A stretch of 64,000 nucleotides of DNA, from contig JANUWF010001622.1 in NCBI GenBank assembly GCA_026120185.1, forward strand, positions 1,919,501-1,983,500. The letters are read 5' to 3'. Each line of letters starts with the position of its first letter. Position 1 is the first letter of the stretch. The DNA is from Voacanga thouarsii (lineage: Eukaryota; Streptophyta; Magnoliopsida; Gentianales; Apocynaceae). The notes beneath the pieces were generated by a model that did not search any database, was not told the origin of the DNA, and saw only the letters and a program-made list of their open reading frames with translations. A program made the translations under genes and the position numbers. Below, in pieces: positions 37,428 through 49,921 of this stretch.

Positions 37428-39227
37428 TGAATGTCGAAAAATGACAAAAATGATCAAATCAAAAGTATACTTATAAAACGAAAAAAATTATCTTTGTATT
37501 TAAATGACCTTATTGGCATTGAAGAAGATGTCTGTATAAAAATTTGAAACTATTGGATCATATCCTTGTAAACGTCAATTTCGTCTCATTCATGCGAAAC
37601 TTTTAAACTTCCGAAATGGTGTCCTTTCCTCTACCGGTGAAAGTTTATAGAATTGGGTTTGCTTTGTCTTTGGCTTCTGTGATTTCTTCGCAGTCTTGGC
37701 TTCTGTGTAGCTTTCTTCAGATTGCCTTTGGTCTTGATTCCATTGTCTTTCATCAATTCACCGAGAGAGTGAGACCAACAATATGAAAACAGAAAGCACC
37801 ATACTTTCTGTTATCTTTCAAGTAAAACAACACAAGCATCCCATGTTGTTTTTTTTTTAAATTTATTTTACCCTTGGTCTTATTCATTAAACCAGGTAAA
37901 ATTATTTACTCTTGGGTTTGAACACCCATTAGTAATAAATTTCAATTATTTATTTTCTAAATTTCATTAAATAGCCCAATAAATAATTAACAAGCCCAAA
38001 TAAACCGATATAAAATAACAAACCTTTTTATCTAATTTATATCTAGATTAATTTTCTAATTATTCAATCTGTGTCTTAGGCCATGAATAATTAATTAATC
38101 AATTAAACTAAATAAAATATATACTCTCTCTCGAACCTTTTATTTTATTATAATCTAATAATAAATTAGACTACTTAAATAAAGTAAAATAAAATCCATA
38201 ATTATCAAGACTATTTCCTTAACGCAAATCTGTCAGGACTTAAGGGCTATCTTAGGGACCAAAAGACACTTCACCTTGACTATTAAAATGACCAAAATAC
38301 ATCTACTATATAAATAGCTACATTTTGCATTTTAAATATTTTCTAATATCACCATAAAAAAATATTGACCCCAAAGATAATGCTGCATTAGTAAAGTTTC
38401 GACCTACGTGTGTAATGACTAAAATACCCCTATATGTATCGCCGTGCATTTAGAGAGGAGAAGTGTACTAACACCTCTCTAATAAACATCTACCATCCTT
38501 AGACTTCTAGTCCAATGATCCACGATTGTTGGAATATTTTCACTTTCCAAATGAGCTACCCAAAAGTAAACATTCAAGTCATGTTCCTCAGGGTCCTAGA
38601 TATTTAGATCATTTAAACAGTCACAATAGGCGATATAGTGTAGAAGCTATCTTGTATAAATCTGTCTTAACTAACTAGTCGCATATACCCAACATACAAA
38701 TATATCGATTCTATGAAAGAACTTCAACTACAGCATATCAAAGTACATGCTTCCAACTTCATCAGACCACCAACTTATACTCAAGCGGTAGAATATTAGT
38801 CCATGCTGTAGCAGTAATAGTTTGGGTTTCTTCTAAATAGTACTTTTAAAAACTACTATTACAGGTCATGTTCTATGTATTCGAAATACGCTCATGCTAT
38901 GAATTGAGTAGACTACTCACTAGCTAAAGGTAATCCATTTTCCAGTTGGAATTCATAACACAATAACCTATACATGATGAAATTCCCATTCTCATCAATC
39001 GGTTAAGAACAAACATTTAAGTGTTAAGTAACTCGTGACCCATACCTTACTGTGAAAGACCACCATTCACATGGATCACTTACTTAAATACAATGAGTCA
39101 TTTCCAAACGAAAATCGTGCACAAATAAAATGTAAATTCACAAATAAATTTTGAGAATAAATTCTTTTATTAATAAATTCGATAATTACAGCAGATAAAA
39201 TTAGTTTAAATGGCATATATTTTAATA
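37428..39227 (-). repeat. 3' LTR of Angela copy 2
   Basis: About 1.8 kb. Starts TGAATGTCG after AGCAT and ends just before the purine tract (minus strand AAGTAGGAGAT). Clearly diverged from 49922-51717. Confidence 0.85.
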
Positions 39228-39239
39228 ATCTCCTACTTG

Positions 39240-42200
39240 CACTCTAAGACTATGAAAGCCTATAGGTACCCACCCCTATGGCATCTAAGTGTCTCTTGAA
39301 GACTTTCTCAGCCAAAGGCTTGGTAAAGGAATCTGCTAAGTTGTTCTCTGAGGCTATTTGTTTCACCACGATTTCCCATCTCTAAATGAAATCTCGAATC
39401 AAGTGGTACTTCCTCTGGATGTGCTTCCCCTTCTTGTGGTTCCTAAGTTCTTTGAATTGCGAGACTGCTCCAGAGTTGTCGTAATATACCACAATTGGTC
39501 TGTCCATGTGTGGCACAACTCCAAGTTCTGAACGGAACTTTCTGAGCCAGACTGCTTCCTTGTATGCTTCCGAAGTTGTCACGTACTCAGCTTCCATGGT
39601 TGAGTCAGCAATATAAGATTACTTGATATTCCTCTATGAAACAGCTCCACCAGATAAAGTGAAGACATATCCACTAGTGAATTTTCTCTCATCCTTGTCT
39701 GCCCGAAAATCTAAGTCTGTGTATCCAGTAGGAACCAAGTCGTCAGTCCTGTAAACCAGTATATAATCTTTCGTACCATTGAGATACTTGAGAATATGCT
39801 TTACAATTTGCCAATAAACCTCTACAGAGTTTAACTGATATCTGCTAACTAAGCCTACGGCAAAGCAGATATCTAGCCTAATGCACAGCATGGCGTATAT
39901 GAGACTTCCCACAGTCGGAGTGTAGGGAATCCTACTCATCTTGTCTTTTTCCTCTTGAGACTTAGGACAGTCCTTAGAACGGAAAGACAACCTATATCTG
40001 TAAGAGATTAGAGCTCCCTTGCGTGAGTCCATACTAAACTTGGCCAGCATCTTGTCAATGTATGTCGTTTGGGATAATCCTAACATTCTCTACTTCCTAT
40101 TTCTAAGAAGTTTAATCCCGAGAATGTAAATGGCTTCTCCCAAATCCTTCATACTAAATTGACTAGATAGTCAAACCTTAGTAAATGACAATGTTCCTAC
40201 ATTATTTCCAATGAGTAGAATGCCATCCACATATAGGACAAGAAAAATCGCATTTATGCCTTCCAATTTCCTGTACACGCATGGTTTATCATCATTTTGA
40301 ATGAAATCGTTAGTCTTTACGGTCTCGTCAAAACGAATGTTCCATGTTAAGTTTGCAAATCATATATTTCTGACCTTTAGCAATAAAACCTTTCGATTGG
40401 GACATATAAATATCTTTGTTAAGATGGCCATTAAGAAATACCATCTTGATATCCATTTACCATATCTTATAGTCGAAATGATATGTAATGACAAGAAAGA
40501 TACAGATGGACTTAAGCATGACTATTGAGAAAAATGTTTCATCATAATCGATTTCCTCTTTCTAAGTATACTCTTTCACCACAAGCTTAATTTTGAAGGT
40601 TTCCACCTTCCCATCCGCTCTCTTCTTCCTCTTGTATAATCACTTACACCCAATGAGTTTTATCCCTTCAGGTGAAGCTACAAGATCCCAAACATAATTA
40701 AAGTACATAAACTCAACCTCGGCTTTCATTGCTTCATGTCATAAATTTGCATCGGCATCAGCAATAGCTTCCGCGTATCTAATAGGATCTTATTCCTGAT
40801 GGTCAGATACCAACTCGAAAGCCTCTCATATCCATCTTTCTAGAACTCTATATACCCTCCCACTACGACGAAGTTCTATTTGTACAGATTCTTGAGGCTA
40901 TGCCTCTTCTTGTTCCATAATCAGGTCTGAAAAAGTTGATTCCAAAGATAACTTCTCCTCAAGTTCCAACATTGTTGGACCTTTAGTAGAAGTACTTTGA
41001 TCATCCTCTAAGTATCTAGCATTAATGCTTACCAGTACTTTCTGCTCCTTAAGATAATAAAAGTAGCCTCCTCTTATCCCTTTTGGATACCTAACAAAGT
41101 AGCATAATTCTGATATTGGTTCTAACTTATCTCTCTTGATTAGCACATAAGTTGGACAATCCCATATCCTGAGATGATTTAGACATGGCTTACGCCTAGT
41201 CCATATCTCATAGGGCGTCCTAGGTACTGACTTGGAAGGTACCAAGTTCAGAATGTATGTCGCTATTTTCAAGGCATATCCCTAAAAAGGGACCGAAAGA
41301 GTAGCATGAGACATCATACTTCAGACCATTTCCATTAATGTCATGTTCCTTCTCTCAACTACTCCATTCTGCTGGGGTGTACCCGGCATAGAGAGTTGGA
41401 ATATTATCTCATGATATATCATGTAATCCTTAAACTCACCGAGGAGGTACTCTCCACCACGATCCGATCGTAAGGTTTTAATCAGTTTACCTGTCTGACG
41501 CTCCACTTCAGCCTTAAACTCTTTGAACTTGTCAAAAGAATCAGACCTACACCTCATCAGATAGACATAATCAAACATTGTTCAATCATCCGTAAAAGTG
41601 ATGAAGTACTCAAAACTCCCTCTAACTTGTGTAGACAAAGGACTACACACATCAGTATGAACAATGCCCAATATCTCCTTGGTTTTATCAGCCTGTTGGG
41701 TGAACGATCTTTTGGTCATTTTTCTCATAAGGCAGGATTCACACTGAGGCCAACTTTTCAATCTTAATGAGCCTAAGGGCCCATCATTGATTAATCTCTG
41801 AATCTTGGTTGAGTTAATATGACCCAACCCTAGATGCCAAAAATATGAGTCATTAATATTGGTCTTTCTCTTCTTACTTAAAGATTCAGATTGAGCGTTA
41901 TTTATTTGATTGTTCGTATGATTTAAAAAGAATAAATTTTCATACATGTACCCTGTACATAAAACTTCTCTATTTCTACTAATAGTAACACCATAATAGA
42001 AAAAAATAGAATATCCATGGTTTATTAGTTTTGTAATTGAAATCAAATTCTGTTTAAAATCGGGTACATATAAAACATCTTTCAAAATAACTACTTTATT
42101 ACAATCAAAATTAAAATCCAGCTCTCCCACTGCAAGACCCCATACTTGTACTCCATTTCCTACTCGTAGTCTATACTCGCCTTTCTAGAGTCTTCTTATC

Positions 42201-42330
42201 TTCCTAAACCCCTGTAAGGAGTTACAGATATGATCAGTGGCACCAGAATCAACAATCCAAGTGGAAGTTGATCTAACAATTGAAATTGACTCTAGATAAA
42301 GATCAATACCTGTAGGGTTTTTCTTGACCT
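39240..42330 (-). pseudogene. Angela copy 2 pol, decayed
   Basis: Same order as copy 1: RNase H (39240-39760), reverse transcriptase (39780-40860), integrase (40898-41760), pre-integrase/protease (41760-42330). Longer open runs survive than in copy 1, such as 41582-42130 and 40898-41272. The YVDD box at 40222-40233 reads YVDG: the second aspartate is lost, a different lesion from copy 1. In-frame TAG codons at 40090, 41282 and 42185 (lowest base) match those of copy 1. Confidence 0.82.
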
Positions 42331-43080
42331 GAAGTTCTGGACACTATTTTTTCCAGTGTCCCTTCTACCCGCACTTGAAACATTTGCCTTTGGACTTGTT
42401 GGATTGGTTCTTGGGTTGGGCCAGTGTGTTTCCCATATTCTTCTTGAACTTTTTAGATTTGGGCCCAATTCTGGAAAAAAAAAATCTTAGCAATCATAGC
42501 CTTGCACTGTGACTTCATGACCTTCTCTGCCACCTGAAACTCTTTTATTAACTCGGTTAAACTTATGTTTAACTTGTTCATGTTATAATTTAATTTGAAT
42601 TGAGTAAAAGAGCCCGGAAGAGATTCAAGAACTATGCCCACTTGGTTCTCGGGGTCAATTATAGCTCCTAGGACTTTTACTTCCTTGAAAGTAGCAATTA
42701 TCTTGAGCACATGCTCTCTGACTGATGCTCCATCAGCCATCTTAGTATTGATGATCGTCATAAGAGCCTCCTGCCCTACGGGCCAACTCTTGTTTGCGAA
42801 TATCATGGTTAGTGATTGGCTAATGTCGTACGCAGTAACCATGTTCTCGTGTTTAGACTGGAGTACATTAGACATGAATGCCAATATATAGCATCAAGTC
42901 ATCTCATTGGCCTTTTTCCATACTTTCTCCGCCTCTTGTTCCATACTTTCTCCGCCTCTTGTTCCTTAGTGGTGGAACCCTCCCCAATAACAAGGCAAAT
43001 GTTAAAGAGGATATACTTATACTCCTCAGCAGTGAGTATTATGTTTAAGTTTCTTTTTCAATCCACATAATTTGGACCCG
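42331..43080 (-). pseudogene. Angela copy 2 gag, decayed
   Basis: Capsid-like frame at 42453-42884 (VLESLPGSFTQFKLNYN) and a zinc knuckle near 42350-42385 with TAG (42365-42367) after CFKCG. A 23-bp tandem duplication at 42918-42963 shifts the reading frame upstream of the capsid core. Confidence 0.76.
42918..42963. repeat. 23-bp tandem duplication in gag
   Basis: The unit CCATACTTTCTCCGCCTCTT plus GTT is present twice in tandem without a visible difference. Copy 1 has a single equivalent, and 23 is not a multiple of three. Confidence 0.88.
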
Positions 43081-44752
43081 TTAGCTTATTCTCTCAGAAA
43101 ATAACGGCCAAATGACTAAAAGAACTTCCACCAACCATTTTTGAAAAATCAAAAGTAAAAGAACATTTAATTTGTGAAAAACAAAATAATTTGTGATTTT
43201 ATCCTCATATTAAATCCAATAATAGTTAACCCTATCACTATTATATTTAATATGATTAATTTGGCAATTAGAAAATCTGACATAACTTATTAGGAAGATT
43301 AATAGTTTCATAAACTAAGTGTATTAACCACCACAAATTAATTTCCCTTATAGCTAATGATTTAAAAGATAACTCCATCGTGGAATGACCATTTCTTTTC
43401 ATTTCCTATGAACATTCCTCGCACTATAACCTCCAACATGGGCTAGTCGATCATAGCACGTGTCCTAGGTTATTAATTATATCCATCAATTAGATCTAGA
43501 TTCTTGTGATATCCCCATCCTATACGGGTTCACTCTCAAGGTGACACGAGGGAACCACGATCTCTAATAAGGATCGTGATGGAAGCCGTGAGACCGTTAG
43601 AACCCCTCTCCCACTTAATATTATAAAATAATGATTTTTTAAAAAAATATCTTTTGAAAATTTCAATTAAATTTTCTTTTAACTCAAAAATAAAATATCT
43701 AAACCCATAAAAAATTCTATGTCAAGGTTTATACCCTTTAAGAAATTTTTTTATGGATTAATTTTATTTAAGTTAATAAACTTAATAATTTCAAAAATTT
43801 TCAATAAAACTTTCGAGAGATGTTGATCTCAAGTTTAATTTGACAAAAATAAATTTTCTTGTTAAAATTCAATCAAAATGGTTTTCTATTTTAATTCACA
43901 AAAATATCTAAATCGAAAATATTTTGTATGTCAAGAATAAAATCCTTTGAGAAAATAACCAACAATTAATTTTTGTTTAAATTAAAATTAACCATTTGAT
44001 TTAAGAAAAGTGTTTTTCTTTGTCAAAAATTCCCAAAGATTTGGTCTTTCAGAAAACGCGCACATAAGGTACAAAAAGAAATAAGCATGCTAGAAAATTG
44101 TAAACGTTTTTACGTTTTTCTATTCTTTTAACCTAAGTGTCCAAATAAAATTAAACGTATTAATCAATTAATGATCTTATTTAATCCTAAATTTTCTTTA
44201 CTATTATTTTTTATGCAAAATATTCAAAGAATATTAGTTATTGCAATAAAAATAATTTCATTTAGTATGGGACCAAAAATTAAAAAAATATTTTTTATTT
44301 CGGGTCTAGTGCACCGCCACACTGGATCATGACCTATGGAAAAACCCATGGGCCGCGATCCAGGCGGGTGCCCGTGAACCGGCCCGCCTCTAGCCCCGCT
44401 GTCGGGGTCAAAATCACTAACTGTGGCAATTGCAATTTGCTTGCTTCCACGAGGAAGGCTTCCTTGTGAGGTGCGAGGAAGCTTTCCTTGCCAATAGGAG
44501 TGACTTGCGGCTCCAAGCCGCAGCTCCCCTCACATCTGCAGCGCAGCTCGGTTGAACGGCTCGGCTTTGTGTTGAAGATTAAATTGCTACCGAAACATAG
44601 CAAACAACCAGCCATAGAACAAAAAAAAAAAAAAAAAACGCAGCTTTCCTGTGTGAGGAAGAAAAGAGAAAAAAATATATAATTTTTCCTTATTACCTCT
44701 TCTTGTTTCAAATTTGATTGGATTGGAATATGCAGAATTGGGGTAGGCACGC
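43081..44752 (-). other. Angela copy 2 leader, outer part
   Basis: Non-coding leader alignable with 9829-11511. It contains a GC-rich part (44300-44580) and an A-run near 44620. The leader resumes at 49585 after the solo LTR and ends at the primer site 49909-49920, which reads TAGTATCAGAAC on the minus strand. Confidence 0.65.
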
Positions 44753-46054
44753 TAGTGAAAATCTCTGGTGCGATTCCTGCAAGCCTCCTACTCCGTCTTT
44801 ACATGTAGGTGAACGCCAAACTCTCGATCTTCCAGTATATGGCCTGCCTAATCCCATTTGGTGAATAACTTACAGGCTAAGGAATATTTTCTGGAGAGAG
44901 AGAGAAGTCTGGTTTTTTTTTTCACAGAGAAGAAGTAATGGAAAAACAACGTTGTATTTCATTCTCCTGTTTAACTTAAATAAAATACTAGGTTAAACTG
45001 GATTGGCCCATTAGACTCTTAGTTCAGTCTTTTGAACTTAATTGATTATTTTAATTAGAACCAAATAAATAACCCAATTAATAATTAATTTTTCAGCCCA
45101 AATAAACTAATCCAATAAATAAGCCTATATTAGTTTAGTATCAGGTTAATTCATAATTATTTAAACTGGGCCAAAGCCCTAAACAATTAATTAACCCACC
45201 AAACTAATTTAATTAATTATCTCTCTCCATGGACCTTTATTTTATTCAAACCCAATAATTAAATCAAACTACTTAAATAAAATAAATTATATTTAATTTA
45301 ATTTAAGACCAATTCCTTAGTCTATATTTAATTAGGACTCACAGTTTATACTGGAGACCAAAAGACACACCGCCTTAGCTACTAAAATGACCAAAGTACC
45401 CTTGCCATATAAATAGTTGTATTTTACATTTTAAATATTTTCTACTATCACCATATGGAAATATTGACCCCAAGAACAATGCTGCGTTAGTAAAATCTCC
45501 GACCTACATGTGTAATGACTAAAATATCCCTCTATACATCACCGTACATTAGAGAGGAAAAAATGTACTAACACATCTCTAAATGACATCTACCATCCTT
45601 AAACTTCTAGTCTAATGATCCACGATTTCTGAATTGTTTCCACTTTCCAAGGGAGTTACCCTAAAGTAAACATCTAAGTCATGTTTTCCAGGGCCCTAGA
45701 TATTTAGATCATTCAGACAACCACAAGGGGCGATATAGTATAGAAACTATCTTGTGCAAGTCTATCTTAATTAACTAGTCATACATAGCATTGGCAAGTG
45801 GGCCAGGTCGGCCCGCCAGGCCAGCGTGTCGGTTCGGGCCGGTCCCGACCCCCTTGCAGCCCGAGGACTGTTCACCGGCTCGGTCCTAGGGCCCGCGGCC
45901 CGGCGGGCCGGCCCGCCTGAGAGAGCCGTTACCCAACAACTCTCTCTGCTTTTTTTATAATTTGATCCTTTAATTTTTTTTTTGCAATTTAGTCCCTAAA
46001 ACGGCTGAAGTAATTTTTTTTTTTTTGCAATGTGGTCCCTAACCCCCAAAACTC

Positions 46055-46062
46055 TATAAATA
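46055..46062 (+). promoter_or_regulatory. TATA box of hAT transposase gene
   Basis: TATAAATA in the context CTCTATAAATACCC lies 481 bp before the transposase ATG, followed by a CT-rich leader. A 5' UTR intron is possible between a GTTAGT near 46344 and an AG near 46530, before AAATAATGG. Confidence 0.55.
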
Positions 46063-46535
46063 CCCTCCAATTCAACCCAAAACTCATCAACACTCTCTAA
46101 TTCTCTCAAACTCTCTCCAATTCTCTCTTATTTCCATTCATTTCTCTCATTATCCTCAAATTTATTCATTTTCTCTACAAAAAGTATTAGAATATAATTT
46201 ATTTTTATGTTAATACTTTTTCAATTCATCAAGAAAGTCTTCATATTTTGGAAGATTGTTGAGTAGCGGAATAGTGGATACAAGAAGTAAAAAGCTCAAG
46301 TGCTCAACAAAGTATTGTTATTCTTGAATTTTGGTCATCAACAAGTTAGTATTTCTTAATCTTACATTCTTTTATTTTAACTTTATTAGTTGTTTATTTG
46401 TTTTAGTTATTTGTTTAATTTTTAAATTAATTTGTTATTTATATTTTTCAATTCTCTTATTTCATTATTTGTTAATACTTTTTTTTTAATTTTTATTTGA
46501 ATTTTGATTGCTTGTTTTTTTTTTTTAAAGAAATA

Positions 46536-48659
46536 ATGGATCCAAATCAATATCATCATTTTTCTTCATTCCAATCATCTGTACATTTTGATTTTAATAT
46601 AGATCCAACTTTAAATTTAATAAATAATGAAATAGAGAATGAAGATGAAGGTCCTAGTAGGCCTAGTGTTAGTGTTTCACAATCACAACTAACTCCAATA
46701 ATTAATCCCGACACATCTAATATAGGTGATGATGATGTTGAAACAACGGATGTTACAACTAAAGCAAAAATATTTGTGGTTTGGAATCTTTTTGAAAAAG
46801 ATAATGATAGTGATAGGGCAACATGTAAAATTTGTAGAGCGGAATATGCACATAAGAAGGGAGGAGGGACGGGAACATTAGTTAGACATATGAAAATGTC
46901 ACATAATGATTGGTTAGAAAACTTACTTAAACAATAACAAATACATACTACAGGAGGTCAAATGGTTGATAATTTTCAATATGATCATAGAAAAAATAGA
47001 AATGTATTTGCTAAAATGATTGTTCAAACTAAATTACCTTTTCATTTTGCAGAAAATCCACATTATGAACAATATATGCAAAATAATTGTCAACCAGTAT
47101 GGAAAAGAATTCCTAGAACAACATTAAAAAATGATATAATAAAGATATATAAAGAAATGAAAGAGTATCTAATTGCTATGTTTGATTCTTGTAATTGGAA
47201 ATTTGCTCTTACTTGTGATGGTTGGACTGCAATTACTAATGAATCTTATTTATGCATTACATGTCATTGGATAAATCATGATTGGTTAGTACAAAAAAGA
47301 ACTATTTGTTTTAAATTATTTGAATATTCTCATGTAGGTAGTAGTATAGCTAGAATGATTACTCAAACATGTCGTGAATATAGGATTTTAAATAAAATTA
47401 TTTATATTTCTTTAGATAATGCTTCAAATAATGATTCTGCCATAACAATTTTAAAAAATACTATGAATCCTATGTTAGATGGTATTTTATTTCATACTAG
47501 GTGTGCTTGTCATATACTTAATTTATGTGTTAAAGAAGGATATAAATATATTGATGGTATTGTTAATATAATTAGAAATGTTGTTTTATTTATTAAAACA
47601 TCCCCAACTAGGCAACAAAATTTTAAAGCATTATACCGAGAACAAGGTGTATCTTTTAAAAAATTTAGATTAGATTGTAAAACTAGATGGAACTCAACTT
47701 TAGATATGTTTGAAAGTGTTGTACCTTTTCAAAATAAACTTATTGAATTTTGTAATAGTAATAATTTTCAACCTCCACTAACTGAAGCTCATTTTGAAAA
47801 TTGTACTGCACTTTCAACATTTTTATTTACTTTCAAAGAAGCTACTGAACTTTTATCGGGATCTTATTATCCCACTACTCATCATATTCTTCCAACACTT
47901 GCTAAGGTAGCACAAATTTTTGGTGAATATATGTATCATCCCCAATATGGTTTTTTTATGAGAAGTATGTTTGAAAAATATAAAAAATATTATGAAAATA
48001 TTCATATTTTATATTGTATGGCATTGTGTATGGATCCTAGAGTAAAGACGTCAGGTTTTCATAGTATTATTGAATATTTATATGAAACATTAGATTTTGA
48101 TGAATCACAAGCACTTAAACAATGTATGATAAAAGACATAAAAGATAAAACACCAAAAGCTTTATCTAACATGTATCATTTGTATGAGTTTGAGTTTTCC
48201 TCTTCTAGTTCTCCTAGTTTAAGTAGGCAAGCTTCATCATCTAGTAGTCACTTTCAACCTCCGAGAAAATCTACCTCATCAATTTCATCAGTATTTAATC
48301 CATGGGGTATTATGAAACGTAAAAAAAGATCGACTACTACCTACAATGAGATGACAATTTACGAGATGCAGCCATTGATAGAAAATGAAGATCAGCATTT
48401 TGATATTTGTGGTTGGTGGAAGGCTCATGTAAGTCAATACCCCATTTTATCAAAAATGGCACGTGATTTTTTTACACCACCAGTCTCTACAGTGTCATCG
48501 GAAAGCGTCTTCAGTGAGAGCGCTCGAACAATCGATGAAAGAATATCTCAATTGGCTCCTCAAACTTTGGAGATGTTAATGTGTTGTAGTAATTGGTTTG
48601 CAGCCGAAGATAGGACGGCTAATTCGTGGATTATTGATGATGACTCAAATGATGAATAG
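46536..48659 (+). pseudogene. hAT transposase (BED finger), one in-frame stop
   Basis: One frame of about 707 codons interrupted only by TAA at 46935-46937. The N-terminal part has a BED zinc finger (ATCKICRAEYAHKK...TLVRHMKMSH, about 46815-46905). The long second part (46962-48659) carries the hAT catalytic region (LTCDGWTAITNESY, SLDNASNND, FHTRCACHILNLCVK, TRWNSTLDM). It ends in the C-terminal dimerisation domain (FDICGWWKAHVSQYPILS, TVSSESVFSESARTI). This layout is that of RICESLEEPER-type Ac-like transposases. The stop falls just after the BED finger, in the likely context KQ-stop-Q, so a single CAA-to-TAA change would explain it. The start at 46536 (MDPNQYHHF) follows a good AAATAATGG context. 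Flanking TIRs and TSD show this is a mobile copy, not a domesticated gene. Confidence 0.88.
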
Positions 48660-49921
48660 GGTGAACCAAGTAGTTAGTTTAGTATTTTTGTAATTAGGAA
48701 TTTAGGATAAGTAATATTATGTATTTAATTTTATTTTTAGGATATTTATTATATTTTTAAATTTTAATCATTGTAATATTTTTAAGAGGTTTAGGCATCA
48801 AATCCCCCTCTTATGTAATCTTTATTTTATTAATTAATAAAACAGGTAGGGATCCAAGCCAAACCCCCCACTACTTCAAGGTGGCTTTTTTATAATTTTA
48901 AAAAATTATGTTAAGTAGGGGGGAAAAAAAAAAGAGGAATAAGCCACGGGTCGGCCAGCACCGGCCCGCGGGCCACACGGGCCTAGGTACCGGTCCGGCC
49001 TGAAACCGTGCGGGTCGACCCAGTTGCCATTGCTAGTCATACATACCCAACATGTACGTATATTGGTCTTACAATAGAACCTCAACTATAGCATATCAAA
49101 GTACATGCTTCCAGTTTCGTCAGACCACCAACTCATACTCAAGTCGTAGAGTACTAGTTCACGCTGTAGCAGTAGTAGTCTAGGTTTCTATCAAATAGTA
49201 CTTTAAGAAACCACTACTACAGGTCCTGCTCTACGTATTCGAAATATGCTTATATCATGAAGTGAGTGGACTACTCACTGGCTAAAGGTAAGCCATTCCC
49301 CATTTGGAATTTATAACATAATAACATAAACATGATGAGATTTCTATTCTCATCAATCGGTTAAGAACGAACGTTTATGTGTTAAGTAAGTCGTGATCCA
49401 TACATTACTGTGAAAGACCTCCATTCACATGGACCACTTACTTAAACACAATGGGTCTTTTCCAAACATAATTGTGCACAAATAAAAATGTAACTTCATA
49501 AACAATTTCTGAAAATGAATTCTTTTATTAAAATATTCAATATTTACATCAGAAACCTAGTCTAAGAGGGCATATATCCCAACACGCGCGGCTCGGCTGC
49601 TACAGTGTTCATCTTCTTCGTTGTTTCCTCTGCATTTCAGACTCATTATGCTTCGTTTTTTACACAAATTTCACAAAAAAAAATCATCCAAAACAATCCA
49701 CAAACACCTATGCCTTTAATTATAGGCTTACGTGAATACTATAAAAGTCACAAAAATTAATTATAAAGGTTCTTATATCTCAACCGAGAGACGTACAGAG
49801 CATGAACTACCCATACCAAAAAACACGAAGGATCACAGATTACATCCAAAACAAATATTTTCTTATTTTAGTTAAGCCTATCATACTTCCTACATTTGTC
49901 AAACCATGGTTCTGATACTAA

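Larger units (their letters stand above)
45786..49035 (+). mobile_element. hAT transposon with transposase gene
   Basis: 3250 bp. Terminal inverted repeats TAGCATTGGCAAGTGGG (left) and TAGCAATGGCAACTGGG (right, inverted), with an exact 8-bp duplication GTCATACA at 45778-45785 and 49036-49043. Both ends carry about 100-150 bp of very GC-rich GGCCCGCC-type subterminal repeats. The single gene is a BED-finger hAT transposase broken by one stop. It is the youngest layer of this nest. Confidence 0.93.
44753..49584 (-). mobile_element. Solo LTR of a related copia, split by hAT
   Basis: About 1.58 kb of LTR-like sequence (44753-45785 and 49044-49584) similar in its second half to the Angela LTRs and ending in the same way (CATATATCCCAACA). 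It has no internal region and sits in the leader of Angela copy 2. Candidate 5-bp flanks CACGC (44748-44752) and CGCGC (49585-49589) differ at one base. A solo LTR forms by recombination between the two LTRs of a full element. Confidence 0.7.

Noticed and set aside
45786..45930. Very GC-rich block that looks like a CpG island promoter
   Set aside because: It is the subterminal region of the hAT transposon, and a similar block lies at its other end (48945-49035).
46912..46955. Possible intron removing the transposase stop
   Set aside because: A GT near 46912 and an AG near 46952 could excise the TAA, but at about 40 nt it would be far below the usual minimum size of plant introns.
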